From positions 1-64,000 of the forward strand of contig JBGTSB010000008.1 of assembly GCA_041940525.1 (NCBI GenBank): DNA of 64,000 nt, given 5' to 3'. Origin of the DNA: JAKAXS01 sp041940525. GTDB taxonomy: Bacteria > Pseudomonadota > Alphaproteobacteria > Rhizobiales > Hyphomicrobiaceae. The notes under the pieces are model-generated. The model was not told where the DNA came from. It saw only the letters and a program-made list of their open reading frames with translations, and searched no databases. Of the stretch, positions 54,398-63,203 are shown in pieces (positions within the stretch are counted from its first letter, which is position 1; each line of letters begins with the position of its first letter). A program made the translations under genes and the position numbers.

Positions 54398-54615
54398 AGC
54401 TGCTGGCTTGCATCCTTCAAAATACACCAGGATGTGGATGGCGCCGCCACGAACCAACGTTTCGCGATCTCTGGGACAACCAGAGCGATGCCGCCGGGGA
54501 ACTCGAGGGCTTCACTTCGAACTCGCGCATTATCTCCCAGCCGTTTAACGCTAAGCATCATTCGGAATGGCGGGCGCCGACGGCGTTGCGTCGCAATTAC
54601 CCTCTAGTCCGACAC
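54398..54615. other. Unassigned stretch after the HlyD remnant
   Basis: A plus-strand frame through 54460-54600 reads in a coding-like way (RDLWDNQSDAAGELEGFTSN) but has no start or recognisable family. It may be another remnant. Confidence 0.3.
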
Positions 54616-54667
54616 AAAAAAATGGCTGGCGTTCCGGAGGACCAAACCGGAGACGCGCAGCCTTTTA
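54616..54667. terminator. Bidirectional Rho-independent terminator
   Basis: Stem GGCTGGCGTTCCGG (54624-54637) with its near-complement at 54647-54662. Seven A on the left give a T7 tract for the minus-strand gene at 54714, and TTTT on the right serves plus-strand transcripts. Confidence 0.8.
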
Positions 54668-54713
54668 GTGTTTTGGGAGGAAGTGAGCAGTGTGTGCGGT
54701 GTCGTGACTTAGA

Positions 54714-54998
54714 TTAGCGGCGAGCCGACTTCATCTTCGCCTTGTGGCGGTTGACTTCAGCCTGGCTGACTTCGCCGGCCTTAACCAGGGCGCTGATGCA
54801 GCGCTTGGAGAGGCGCGGGCCAACGCGGCGCATGCAGGAGCGGACGGCTGGAGAGCCAACGCTGTGATGGCTGCAGTTGTTCAGGTAGTCGGTCATGCAG
54901 GCCATCTTGACGGAGAGGCTGACGGCTGCTGCCGGGGTTGCTTGGACGGTTGCTGCGAGAGCGAAGGCTGCGGCGGTGATTGCGAAAGAGCGGGTCAT
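54714..54998 (-). CDS. Small exported four-cysteine protein
   Basis: 94 residues. Signal peptide (MTRSFAITAAAFALAATVQA, then TPAAA). Mature part with four cysteines (MACMTDYLNNCSHH, RSCMRRVGPRLSKRC) and a basic tail. ATG 54998 starts the signal peptide. It has its own terminator. Function unknown. Confidence 0.7.
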   Translation of the reverse strand: MTRSFAITAAAFALAATVQATPAAAVSLSVKMACMTDYLNNCSHHSVGSPAVRSCMRRVGPRLSKRCISALVKAGEVSQAEVNRHKAKMKSARR

Positions 54999-55558
54999 GG
55001 CGGTGGTCCTTTTGTTTGGCGTTTCAAGCTTCATCTGAGTTGAAGGTGCCAGACAGGGCCTCCCGGGCCAGTTCCGCAGGGAACGGGTAGCGAAAAAGAT
55101 CAAAAATAGCGCTCAAAATGAGTTGTAGCTGCCGAGCAGAAGCCGGTGCTGGACGGATCCGGGCTCCTAGCGACGTCCGGATGCACCCGCCCTGGACGGC
55201 CCGTGGACCGGGTACACGTGCCACGTCAAAAACTGCTGCTTACGCGCGCGGAGAGTGCTGGCAGAAGCGGAGTCCACCCATGAACCGGCCTAAATGCTTG
55301 TTATCTAGATAGACTTTTTCCTACTCTGCCCTCCAGCCCCACCATTTGCCGACTAGATGTCGGTGCTCCAGTTCGGAGTGCAGCAAGAACTCAGCCGGCT
55401 TGGTCAGGTTGACCCGAAGCGCAGCAGGTCGCCTTCCGTCTTATGCGCAGAGCACGGAATTGATACGGCTAAAACGTTAGGGGATCCGCAGTCGCTCCTC
55501 CGAGACTGCAGATCCTTGGTTCGCGGCACGAGCTTGCTGGCTCCGCCGGTGCCATGCA
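54999..55558. other. 560 bp without a supported gene
   Basis: Short frames here look random. An imperfect inverted repeat, GGATCCGCAGTC with GACTGCAGATCC (about 55481-55516), is present but has no T-run. The base composition becomes more AT-rich toward the porin. Confidence 0.45.
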
Positions 55559-56857
55559 TCAATATTTGTAGTTGAGCCCCAGTGTAAATTTTTCGGTGTC
55601 CGGGAACCGTGACCCGCCGCCATCATAGTTGGCATACTTGAGGTCAGCTGAGAGACCCTTATAAAATTTGAGAGGTTGCTTGATGTACAGGTCGAACTCG
55701 CTCCCGAAATCCAAGTCACCGACATCCGAGCGGAATTCGTGATACTGACCCTTGATGAGTAGCCCCTCAAAAAAGCTCAGGGAAGGTGGAGCGTTCTTGA
55801 GTTTGTACGTTAGGTCGACATAAAAGTCTTCAAGACCCTCTGCCGGCGTAGCTAGGAAGAGATCTGCAAATCCATTGAACTTGTGACCTGTTGCGAGCGG
55901 AGTCTGAAAGCCTTTCAGACCATTGTCACTACCGAGTTTTTCATACCCTAAGGTGGCGGTGAAGCCCATGGCAGAAAGACCTGGCTGAATATGCCAATAG
56001 TCGGCTTCATAACTAAGTGGCTGATTGCCATAGTCCGTTTGCCGGGCGTATTCGACGCGATACAAGAACGTCAAGCCAGCGCCGAGCTTCTGCTTACCTT
56101 TGATGAAGCCACCGTAGGTAGCGTTTGAGAACGGGGCGAAGTCCAACATGTCCATCAGGTACGTGTAACCGGTCGCTGAACCGAGAGTACCTGGCAATTT
56201 CGCCTTGACGTTGATGTTGTGAATATTGGACGTCAAGTTCCCATCTCGAGGCGTACCGTCAGGGCCGTCATCGGAAAAAATGCGATTAACATTGCCGATG
56301 TAGCCATAGTAGATATCGACGTTTGGGATGGCGGAGATTTCAACAGTCGCGCCGTCGAACGTTTGGTCGTTTTGACGCCAAAGGACCGAGCCGATGTGCC
56401 GCCAGTTATCTAAGTCAGCTTTATATCGGCCGCCTGTAATAACGACACCCGGCAAGTGGTGACTTTCTATGTAGGCTCTATTGACCTCTGCGGATTCAAC
56501 ATCGATCACAGCGGGATACTGAGTCTTCCCGTTTGAACCGTTGTTAAAATCATCCGCGAAGCCTTCTGCTATGAGATCGCCCTCAACACCAAAGCGAAAA
56601 CCGTAGATGAGGCCGGTTTCAATGCCTGGGCGGAACATGATGGTATGAGAGTTGGCCGACTTGGTGAAACCTTCTTGGTCGACGTGCTCGTAGCGCGACC
56701 GCGAGGTTAGAAAGAATTTGCTATCTTCTATTCCTTTGCGGAACGATGGGGCGAAATCATCTCCCGCGTGCGCTAACGGCGCGCTACTCGTCCATGCTGC
56801 CAAAATAAGCGATAGCCCGAGAACACGTTTACAGCAGCCGCGATCCATTTTGATCAT
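55559..56857 (-). CDS. Outer-membrane beta-barrel protein (alginate-export-like)
   Basis: 432 residues. Signal peptide (VLGLSLILAAWTSSAPLAHA), then many amphipathic strands: FFLTSRSRYEHVDQEGF near the start, GLIYGFRFGVEGDLIAEGF, VNRAYIESHHLPGVVITGGR, and C-terminal DTEKFTLGLNYKY with terminal aromatic. This resembles alginate-export-type and related 16-18-strand porins; substrate not predictable. The gene is clearly AT-richer than its neighbours and lies in the eroded region beside tRNA-Ser, suggesting acquisition. Confidence 0.82.
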   Translation of the reverse strand: MIKMDRGCCKRVLGLSLILAAWTSSAPLAHAGDDFAPSFRKGIEDSKFFLTSRSRYEHVDQEGFTKSANSHTIMFRPGIETGLIYGFRFGVEGDLIAEGFADDFNNGSNGKTQYPAVIDVESAEVNRAYIESHHLPGVVITGGRYKADLDNWRHIGSVLWRQNDQTFDGATVEISAIPNVDIYYGYIGNVNRIFSDDGPDGTPRDGNLTSNIHNINVKAKLPGTLGSATGYTYLMDMLDFAPFSNATYGGFIKGKQKLGAGLTFLYRVEYARQTDYGNQPLSYEADYWHIQPGLSAMGFTATLGYEKLGSDNGLKGFQTPLATGHKFNGFADLFLATPAEGLEDFYVDLTYKLKNAPPSLSFFEGLLIKGQYHEFRSDVGDLDFGSEFDLYIKQPLKFYKGLSADLKYANYDGGGSRFPDTEKFTLGLNYKY

Positions 56858-57343
56858 CCCTTAATCTTCGAAGCTGAGGATTGCTTCAGGAGGTGTATTT
56901 GCTTTCTCAGTTCACCCATTATCCGAACCTCACCCGCACCCAAACGGATCGGTGCAAGATTGCCGCAGCGGTGTGGCACATTAGTAGGAGAACAGACTGC
57001 TCGCGCTCCGATAAGGCCGTGCTGACCGGCGCGCAAACTGGTATCTCGACGCTGAGAAATCCCCCCGTTGGGATTCGACCATACCGACTATGTTTGAAAT
57101 ATCAGCATGTTGCAAGCCGGCCCACTGCTCAACCTTTTGGCAAAAAGCACAATGTGTATTCACCGCTCGCAGCTCACCACAACGCTTCTACCGCTCTGAG
57201 CGAGCTATAACTGCCCAAGAAAGTGGCGGCCACCATCGATTTCAACATAGTCAATTGATATTAAAGGACTATTTTTAGATCACTGATTGGGCCGATCCCA
57301 TTAGAGCACGGAAAGGCTCCAAATTGCAGATCGGCAACACCGA
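56858..57343. other. 486 bp upstream of the porin, no gene
   Basis: AT-rich, holds the porin promoter region. An AGGAGG sequence at 56888 is not followed by a plausible gene on the plus strand. Nothing else is recognised. Confidence 0.4.
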
Positions 57344-57655
57344 TCAATAAAGAGAGCTAGTCTGATCGTCGATCTCAATTAGAGCGCCTGCTAGTTGGTG
57401 CTTGTCGATGATCTTCCCAATTTCTGCTTTGCACGAACCGCAGTTCGTGCCGGCCTGCAGCCTATCGCCAACCTCTGAAACGCTCTTGCAGTCGCGTTCC
57501 GTTATTTCCCTAACAATGTCGTTGAGGCCCACGCCAAAGCATGCGCAAACAATTGAGCCGCGATCCTATGCTCCCTTCCCAGCGCTGCCCGCGAGAAGGC
57601 TTGTTCGCTCCTCTGGTGCTATAGTCTCACCCAACTGCTCCACAGCCCGACAGCG
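57344..57655 (-). pseudogene. Nitrate-reductase C-terminal remnant (BFD-type [2Fe-2S] domain)
   Basis: The frame reads IAPEERTSLLAGSAGKGA, then a TAG stop, then DRGSIVCACFGVGLNDIVRE, and ends with AGTNCGSCKAEIGKII. The four cysteines (CAC...CGSC) and the LLAG...VCACFGVG order match the C-terminus of assimilatory nitrate reductase (NasA-type). The in-frame stop (near 57565) and loss of the catalytic domains make it a relic. The 62-residue part from GTG/ATG near 57532 is the only intact open piece. Confidence 0.65.
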
Positions 57656-58050
57656 ATAGCCAGCTTATCGAAAACATGCTGGCAAGCGTCTCGCAGCACC
57701 AGCGTCAGAAGAACAAAGAGCAGGTCGTCAATCGCATGAAGGCGCGATTGATGAATGGCTATTTTGCTCTCGAAGGGTTTGCAACGGGCCGCTTTGAAAC
57801 ACAGGCCGAGGTCAAACGCTTTCTTGAGCAGCACACGATCTTCAAGCGCGATCTCAACGGTGAAATCCATCCGCAGCGCATCAAGAAACTTCTGACCAAT
57901 CTCATCTATGCCGGTTATTACAAATACGAGCCTTGGGGCGTGCCGCTGACGAAGGGCAAACATTGCTCAGAATGGTGTATGCGGCTCCCTTGCCATACTG
58001 CCGGAATCAGGGATCCGAACCGCCGAAACCACCAGTCCCTTCACGGTATT
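57640..58050 (+). pseudogene. Serine-recombinase remnant
   Basis: The frame reads SQLIENMLASVSQHQRQKNK, VVNRMKARLMNGY, then jumps to ALEGFATGRFETQAEVKRFL and YEPWGVPLTKGKH, typical of the central region of large serine recombinases. About 30 codons are missing in frame between NGYF and ALEGF. From about 57967 a second frame carries VYAAPLPYCRNQG, similar to the C-terminus of these recombinases. The catalytic N-domain is gone. It lies beside tRNA-Ser, the usual place for an integrated element. Confidence 0.7.
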
Positions 58051-58082
58051 AGAAGCACTTCACAGCAGCAAAAATGAATTGG

Positions 58083-58172
58083 CGGAGACGGAGGGATTCG
58101 AACCCTCGATACACCTTGAGAGCGTATAACGATTTAGCAAACCGTCGCCTTCAGCCACTCGGCCACGTCTCC
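58083..58172 (-). tRNA. tRNA-Ser (anticodon GCU)
   Basis: On the minus strand: acceptor GGAGACG pairs with CGTCTCC. The D-arm is GGCCGAGTGGCTGAAGGC, the anticodon loop TTTGCTAAA (GCT), a long variable arm typical of serine follows, then the T-arm GAGGGTTCGAATCCCTC. CCA is encoded at 58080-58082. Confidence 0.97.
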
Positions 58173-58321
58173 TCGCCTGGCGGACCACCCGTATAATCGT
58201 CCGCCTGCCCAATAGCAAGCCGCCGAAAGGGGGCGAGTGACCTCTAGCCACAGACATCATTCTGAGCAAGAACAGTGGCACTGTCTGGCCGAAGACTTTG
58301 ACAAATCGTGGATGTTTTGTG

Positions 58322-58930
58322 ATGCGCTGGCGCTCCATGCCGCAAAGACCGCTTCAACGCGTGCTGATCTTTTGGGCCGCTGTGCTGCTGGCTGGCGGCA
58401 CAGCCGCCGCGTCAGACTATTGCGTGACCTGTCAGGGGCCGGAAACGAACTATCGCTGCGTCACGAACGATGGCCGCGAGGGCCCCGGTAAAGACCAGCG
58501 CGAGGCTTTGCACTGTATTACGGAAATAGCACGAAGACAGGGTCATGGCAGTTGCGGCATCGATAATACGGCGGCCGGTACGTGTCCGGGGCAGCCGATC
58601 GCGGTGGATGTGTCGGGTGTCGGCACGCTGGCCAAGCCTGAGACGCCGGTGGCGCCCGCTGATGGAGGGGTGGCGGAGACGCGAGTGCCGGCTCTCGACC
58701 TCGAGCCATCTGGTCAGACCGATATTGAACCGGCGGCACCGGGCGATCCGGATGAACCGTCTGTGGTTGCGCCAATCGAGGACACTGCCCAGGAGCCTGC
58801 TGATGAGCCGGCCGAACAACCGACGCTGCTTGAGAAGTCTCAGCAGAACATGGAGAAAGCCGGCCAGGCGATTGGAAACGCCGCCAAGAAGTCGTGGAAT
58901 TGTATGTCGTCGCTCTTCAACGACTGCTGA
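58322..58930 (+). CDS. Exported hypothetical protein
   Basis: 202 residues. Signal-type N-terminus (RVLIFWAAVLLAGGTAAAS), a small cysteine-rich domain (SDYCVTCQGPETNYRCVTND, ALHCITEIARRQGHGSCG), an acidic Pro/Glu linker, and a helical C-terminus ending in NCMSSLFNDC. No family recognised. Start ATG 58322 or 58337. Confidence 0.65.
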   Translation: MRWRSMPQRPLQRVLIFWAAVLLAGGTAAASDYCVTCQGPETNYRCVTNDGREGPGKDQREALHCITEIARRQGHGSCGIDNTAAGTCPGQPIAVDVSGVGTLAKPETPVAPADGGVAETRVPALDLEPSGQTDIEPAAPGDPDEPSVVAPIEDTAQEPADEPAEQPTLLEKSQQNMEKAGQAIGNAAKKSWNCMSSLFNDC

Positions 58931-58958
58931 CCGGAGGAACTACTACGGCCGCAACCGG

Positions 58959-59228
58959 TTAGTGCGCCGACAGCCATTCCCGCGCAAGCCGCTGAGCTTT
59001 TGAAATTTCGCCGCGCGTCATCTCTTCAGCCAGCTCAGTCCGCTGACGCCGAGCCTCGCGATTGCCGCGCATGGCAGCCAGATTGAACCACTTGTGGGCT
59101 TCAATCAGGTCCATCGCCCGGCCGCGGCCGGTGCAATACATAAGGCCGAGCTCATAGAGTGTGTCGGCTGCGACGCTGGCGGATGGGCCGCCAACCATGT
59201 CGGTTGAGTAGAAGTCTAAACGTGCCAT
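58959..59228 (-). CDS. Sel1-like repeat protein
   Basis: 89 residues with MARLDFYSTDMVGG, DTLYELGLMYCTGRGRAMDL and EAHKWFNLAAMRGNREARRQ, one-plus Sel1/TPR-type repeats. This short form is common in Hyphomicrobiales. GGGAAATCC precedes ATG 59228. Likely a protein-interaction module. Confidence 0.85.
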   Translation of the reverse strand: MARLDFYSTDMVGGPSASVAADTLYELGLMYCTGRGRAMDLIEAHKWFNLAAMRGNREARRQRTELAEEMTRGEISKAQRLAREWLSAH

Positions 59229-59582
59229 AGGATTTCCCCATATACGCAATACTCGCAGATCCCCTCTGCACTCGCCGTCAGGCCTAGGCCGTCTGACGCC
59301 TGTCAAATTTGGCGCGCAAGTTCCCTACATTGGGTAAACAGATCAGATTTTATTAGCCTATGTCAGCGCCTTATTGATTACGGCAAAGTTTCCACTCGAG
59401 CTTTTTCGGCTCATACGCGCCATCGCGGGCCAATCGTTTGCGCTCTGGTAAGACCTGGCGAAACCTTTTACTAACCCTGTTGCCGGAATGCTGGTGACGC
59501 CAAACATCTTGTCATCACCGCGCAACTGCCACATCGCCGCCATCACTGGTCCGTAGCGATCCGGCAAGGTTTTAGGATTGTG
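59229..59582. other. Divergent intergenic region
   Basis: No gene. It holds promoters for the Sel1-like gene (minus) and the small exported protein (plus). Confidence 0.4.
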
Positions 59583-60035
59583 ATGTCTTTGAGCGGGACC
59601 TTCAGCACCTTTCTTTCTGTGAGCCTGGGCGCCATGACGTGCCTGGCCGCCGTGTGCAGCGGCGGCTGTGCCACGTCGAATGTCTCGTTCACGAATGTCG
59701 GTTCGTTGGATTGCGTGGACGATAGCGCGCACTGCGTTGCGTCGCGCCAGTCGGCCCTGAAAGCGCTGATGGCGGACAAGAGCCGCTCGTGGGTGAAGCA
59801 GCCGGCCGATGCCTCCGCCCATGCTTCCGGCGTGCGGTTGTTCGCACTGCGCAAGCGGCGGCGCGAGCTGACGTGTGATGAGCTGGCGCATGGACGCCGG
59901 GAAGCCGATGCGGCTCCTGCTATTTTGCGGGCCAACACGGGCAAGCTTACGCATGGGCAGATCGCACGCGGCGTGATCCTGGCCGGCGAGGTAAGCCGGG
60001 ATCTGGCGCGCGAGCAGGCCCGCCGCTGCCGGTAG
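59583..60035 (+). CDS. Putative lipoprotein, unknown
   Basis: 150 residues. N-terminal hydrophobic segment with a lipobox-like end (LGAMTCLAAVCSGGCATSNV). The rest has VGSLDCVDDSAHCVASRQSA and a helical basic C-terminus (ALRKRRRELTCDELAHGRRE). No family recognised. Confidence 0.6.
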   Translation: MSLSGTFSTFLSVSLGAMTCLAAVCSGGCATSNVSFTNVGSLDCVDDSAHCVASRQSALKALMADKSRSWVKQPADASAHASGVRLFALRKRRRELTCDELAHGRREADAAPAILRANTGKLTHGQIARGVILAGEVSRDLAREQARRCR

Positions 60036-60135
60036 GCTTCCGCCCCAATTCTGCGCTCTCTTCCCAATCCGGTTTGGACAGGGCACCATTGCCGTCCGCC
60101 GATGCACCCTCCCCTCCCCATCGCTGGAACATGCC

Positions 60136-61188
60136 ATGACACTTCAGGATATCGCTGACGCCCTAACCGCCTTCGTGCGTGAGAACCCGCTGTGGGCCTT
60201 TCCTGTCGTGTTCCTGCTGGCCTTTGGCGAAAGCCTTTGCATCGTCTCCCTGGTGCTGCCAGCCACGTTTATGCTTGTCGCCATCGTGTCCGTTCTGGCG
60301 GCCGGAGGCACGCAGTTTTCTGAGATCATCCCGGCCATCGTATTCGCCGGGCTGGGCGGCAGCCTTGGATATGCCTGCTCCTATTGGATTGGGTTGTATC
60401 TCAAGGATCGCGTCACAACGATCTGGCCTTTCACGACGCATCCGCGGCTGATCCCGCGCGGACAGCGCTTCTTTGAGAAATACGGATTTGCCGGTGTCTT
60501 TCTCGGACACTTCTTCGGTCCGATCCGCGGTGTGATCCCGCTGGCGGCTGGGATGTTCGCGATGAAGCAGTCGACATTTCAAGTCGCCAACGTGTTGAGC
60601 GCCTTCATCTGGGCGATTGGCGTGATGGCGCCGTTTTTCTTTTTGGTGGAGGCGCGTGAAGACGTCGTTAGTTTCTTGCACGGGCATGCCTGGCTTGTAG
60701 CCCTGGCCATGGGGCTCATCGCCTTCGTGAACGCGGTGCCGAACCTGTTGCTCGCCGTACCGTCATTGTTGTTGTTCCTCGGCTTAGGCGCGGCGTTTGT
60801 CCTGTCGGGTGGACACCTCGGGCCAGTAATGATCGCGAGTGCCCTTGGGGCGTTCGCAGGCGACTTGTTATTTTACTGGAAGGGTAAGCAGCACAACGCC
60901 GACTTTTCGCGAAGCTGGTTGATTGATGCAGACCCTGAAGATGTGATCGAGGGCAAGGCGTTCCTGAAGCGTCATGGTGCCGGCGGCATTGTCGCCAGCA
61001 AGTTTCTGGGTATGAAGCGCTGCCTTGTGCCGGTCATCTCCGGGCTAGAGGAGATGCCCGCGCAACGGTTCCTGCCCGTGAGTGCGGTTTCATCTGTGCT
61101 ATGGGCGGGCGTTTTGATTGGGGCGTTGTCGCTACTGCCTCTCGCGCAAGGCTGGCTTACAGAGCTTGTAGCCCCGCCACCGGGCTAA
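60136..61188 (+). CDS. DedA-family membrane protein with a second DedA-like half
   Basis: 350 residues. The first 200 are a complete DedA/VTT domain: FGESLCIVSLVLPATFMLV, FFEKYGFAGVFLGHFFGPIR with RGVIPLAAGMFAMK. The second half repeats the plan more loosely: GAFAGDLLFYWKGK, FLKRHGAGGIVASKFLGMKR, VISGLEEMPAQRFL. Membrane undecaprenyl-phosphate or lipid transport is known for DedA proteins. The duplication suggests an internal pseudo-dimer. Confidence 0.85.
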   Translation: MTLQDIADALTAFVRENPLWAFPVVFLLAFGESLCIVSLVLPATFMLVAIVSVLAAGGTQFSEIIPAIVFAGLGGSLGYACSYWIGLYLKDRVTTIWPFTTHPRLIPRGQRFFEKYGFAGVFLGHFFGPIRGVIPLAAGMFAMKQSTFQVANVLSAFIWAIGVMAPFFFLVEAREDVVSFLHGHAWLVALAMGLIAFVNAVPNLLLAVPSLLLFLGLGAAFVLSGGHLGPVMIASALGAFAGDLLFYWKGKQHNADFSRSWLIDADPEDVIEGKAFLKRHGAGGIVASKFLGMKRCLVPVISGLEEMPAQRFLPVSAVSSVLWAGVLIGALSLLPLAQGWLTELVAPPPG

Positions 61189-61197
61189 GTAAGACGA

Positions 61198-61863
61198 TCA
61201 ATGGTCGACGCAGATGACGCCGTAACGGGCGTAGTCGCGAAACAACCAGGTGAAGGCGAGCATGGCGTCTTTGTTGGCAGCGGCCCGCTTGAGCTCGGTT
61301 TCGAGGTCCGGGCGCGGCGTGACCGAGAACTTGGCGAGCCAGGCCACGAGCCCCTTCTTGAACCAGCCCGGCAAGGCCTTCTGCTCACCGAAATCGACAA
61401 CGTGTAATTCGCCGCCGGGACCGGTCGCCGCCAGCGCGCAATCCAACGCTTGCTGCCACGGCGGGATCATCGACACCGCGTAGGATATGAAGACCCGGTC
61501 AAAGTGTGGAACGCCGAAAAGATTGTCTGCTGTGAAATTCGATGCATCACCCTGCGCCAAGTGGATGCGTGACGAGAGCCCAACGCGCGCGACTGATTTT
61601 CTGGCCGTCTCAAGCATCTCTTCGGAAATGTCGAAACCGTAGAACGTCGCGTGCGGGTAACGGCGGGCCGCCAGGATCAAGTTGCGGCCTGTTCCACAAG
61701 CGACTTCAAGAACGCGGGCACCTGGCGGCGGATTGAGATTGTCGAGCAGCTTATCGCGGCCCAGCAGATAGAATTTGCGGGTCGCATCATAGATGTGCCG
61801 CTGGTAGCGGTAGATGCCGTCCATATGCGTGGCGGCGTCCAATCCGGCCGTGTTCGTCGCCAC
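61198..61863 (-). CDS. btaB: SAM-dependent methyltransferase (betaine-lipid N-methylation)
   Basis: 221 residues, class I methyltransferase: VLEVACGTGRNLILAARRYP (motif I), YGFDISEEMLETARK (motif II), and GGELHVVDFGEQ. It directly follows btaA (4 bp) and matches BtaB, which trimethylates the homoserine head group to give diacylglyceryl-trimethylhomoserine (DGTS). Confidence 0.9.
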   Translation of the reverse strand: MATNTAGLDAATHMDGIYRYQRHIYDATRKFYLLGRDKLLDNLNPPPGARVLEVACGTGRNLILAARRYPHATFYGFDISEEMLETARKSVARVGLSSRIHLAQGDASNFTADNLFGVPHFDRVFISYAVSMIPPWQQALDCALAATGPGGELHVVDFGEQKALPGWFKKGLVAWLAKFSVTPRPDLETELKRAAANKDAMLAFTWLFRDYARYGVICVDH

Positions 61864-61867
61864 GTGC

Positions 61868-63118
61868 TTACCCCTTCATGACATAAAGGTGGAAGCCACC
61901 GTAAATGGCGGAACGGTCGCGCGCCGTCCACGCCTTTCCAGCTTCCGGATCGTAATCGAAGCGAGACAGAATGACATCAGGCACACGGCCCGGTAGGATC
62001 GTTTCCTCTCCAGCGGTGCGGAAGATAACGCGAGCGCCCGGCTTGGCCGTGCGAACGATCTGGCGCCAGAGCGCCGTCAGCTGGGAGTCCGTCATCCAAT
62101 CTTGCGCGTCGAGCAGGACGTAAGCATCGCGCGAAGAGTCTGGCAGTTCGCTCAAATGCTCGGTGAACGAGGCGTGCTTGATGTCGACGTTGTCGACACG
62201 GGCCTTCAAGGCCTGGAACCGGTCACGCTGGAGGTATGGAGGCAGCGGTGCGCCGGCGCTGCCATAACTCTGACCGAAGGCCTGCCAGGCGAAGTAATTG
62301 TCGGCGAGGTCGAAGTCGCAGGCCAGCCGTTGCAGGCGTTCTTCCAACACGGTCGCCATTGTCGCTTCCGAGCCCTTCAGCGCGGTGAACTGTGAGGGCG
62401 GGATGCCGAGGCCAAACAGCGCCGTTGGGCGGTCCATCAGCCAGCGAATGTGCCGCTTGCGAAACAGCGGCGCGAGCTCTTGATCATAAATGCGCCGCTG
62501 CTCTTCGAGCGATCCGGCTTTGAGCATTTTGCGCGGGTCGCGTCCATGCGCACGGGCCAACATGTGGCCGGCTGTGATGAAGGCGCCGAGCAGTCCGCGG
62601 CGATAGATGTTGCGGCCGAAATAATTGATGCGGCGACGGCCGAGTTTATCGCGCCCTTCCCAATACGTCTGGGTTGCGCTGTCGAGATAAGGTTGCAGAT
62701 AGGCCCGGTATACCGCGACGTTGTCTTTAGAGTCGGCCTCTGCGAAGAATTTGTGGAACGCCGCATAGTCCGGCAGGCGACGAGCGGCCGTCACTTTGAG
62801 CTTGTTGAGAGCGATGTGCGCGGGATTGAGATCGATCGCCGTTACATTCACGTCTTGGGCCGTGATGTAGCTAAGAACATTGCAGCCACCCGATGCGATC
62901 GCGATGAGGTGCTCGCCACGCTGCAGGTTCAGCGCTTCCAAATCGATATCGGGATCTTCCCAGATTTGCGGGTAAACCAGTCCGGAAAACGCCATGGTAA
63001 ACAGGCGCTCTTGCAGCCCTTGCCGGCTGGCGGCCTTGTGACGGTGAACAGCGGTTCTGAGCCGGTGGTTCGCGGGCAGCGATACGCTCTCGTCATTCAA
63101 GGCGACGTTCGTCGTCAT
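61868..63118 (-). CDS. btaA: Diacylglycerol 3-amino-3-carboxypropyl transferase
   Basis: 416 residues, DUF3419/BtaA. It transfers the aminocarboxypropyl group of SAM to diacylglycerol, first step of betaine lipid synthesis. Visible are NLQRGEHLIAIASGGCNVLS, VTAIDLNPAHIALN, YFGRNIYRRGLLGAFI, and DAYVLLDAQDWMTD near the end. ATG 63118 is chosen; the frame before it is non-homologous. Phosphorus-free DGTS replaces phospholipids when phosphate is scarce; a Pho box candidate lies 86 bp upstream. Confidence 0.93.
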   Translation of the reverse strand: MTTNVALNDESVSLPANHRLRTAVHRHKAASRQGLQERLFTMAFSGLVYPQIWEDPDIDLEALNLQRGEHLIAIASGGCNVLSYITAQDVNVTAIDLNPAHIALNKLKVTAARRLPDYAAFHKFFAEADSKDNVAVYRAYLQPYLDSATQTYWEGRDKLGRRRINYFGRNIYRRGLLGAFITAGHMLARAHGRDPRKMLKAGSLEEQRRIYDQELAPLFRKRHIRWLMDRPTALFGLGIPPSQFTALKGSEATMATVLEERLQRLACDFDLADNYFAWQAFGQSYGSAGAPLPPYLQRDRFQALKARVDNVDIKHASFTEHLSELPDSSRDAYVLLDAQDWMTDSQLTALWRQIVRTAKPGARVIFRTAGEETILPGRVPDVILSRFDYDPEAGKAWTARDRSAIYGGFHLYVMKG

Positions 63119-63203
63119 GGCCAATTGTATCCCTTGGTAGATTTGTTTCCGGCTCGCGAGTCCCTGCAAGCCCGCCCCAGAAGGGAACCGCTAGCGCCCC
63201 TGC

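Noticed and set aside
53519..54457. 312-codon minus-strand frame across the DUF11 3' end and the gene-poor region
   Set aside because: Composition is that of frame-shifted GC-rich DNA, and the cysteine-rich gene in another frame plus the HlyD remnant explain part of it better.
58000..58025. Partial att-like copy of the tRNA-Ser 3' end (AGGGATCCGAACC)
   Set aside because: The match to the tRNA T-arm is only 12 of 13 bases and the segment is explained as recombinase C-terminal coding sequence.
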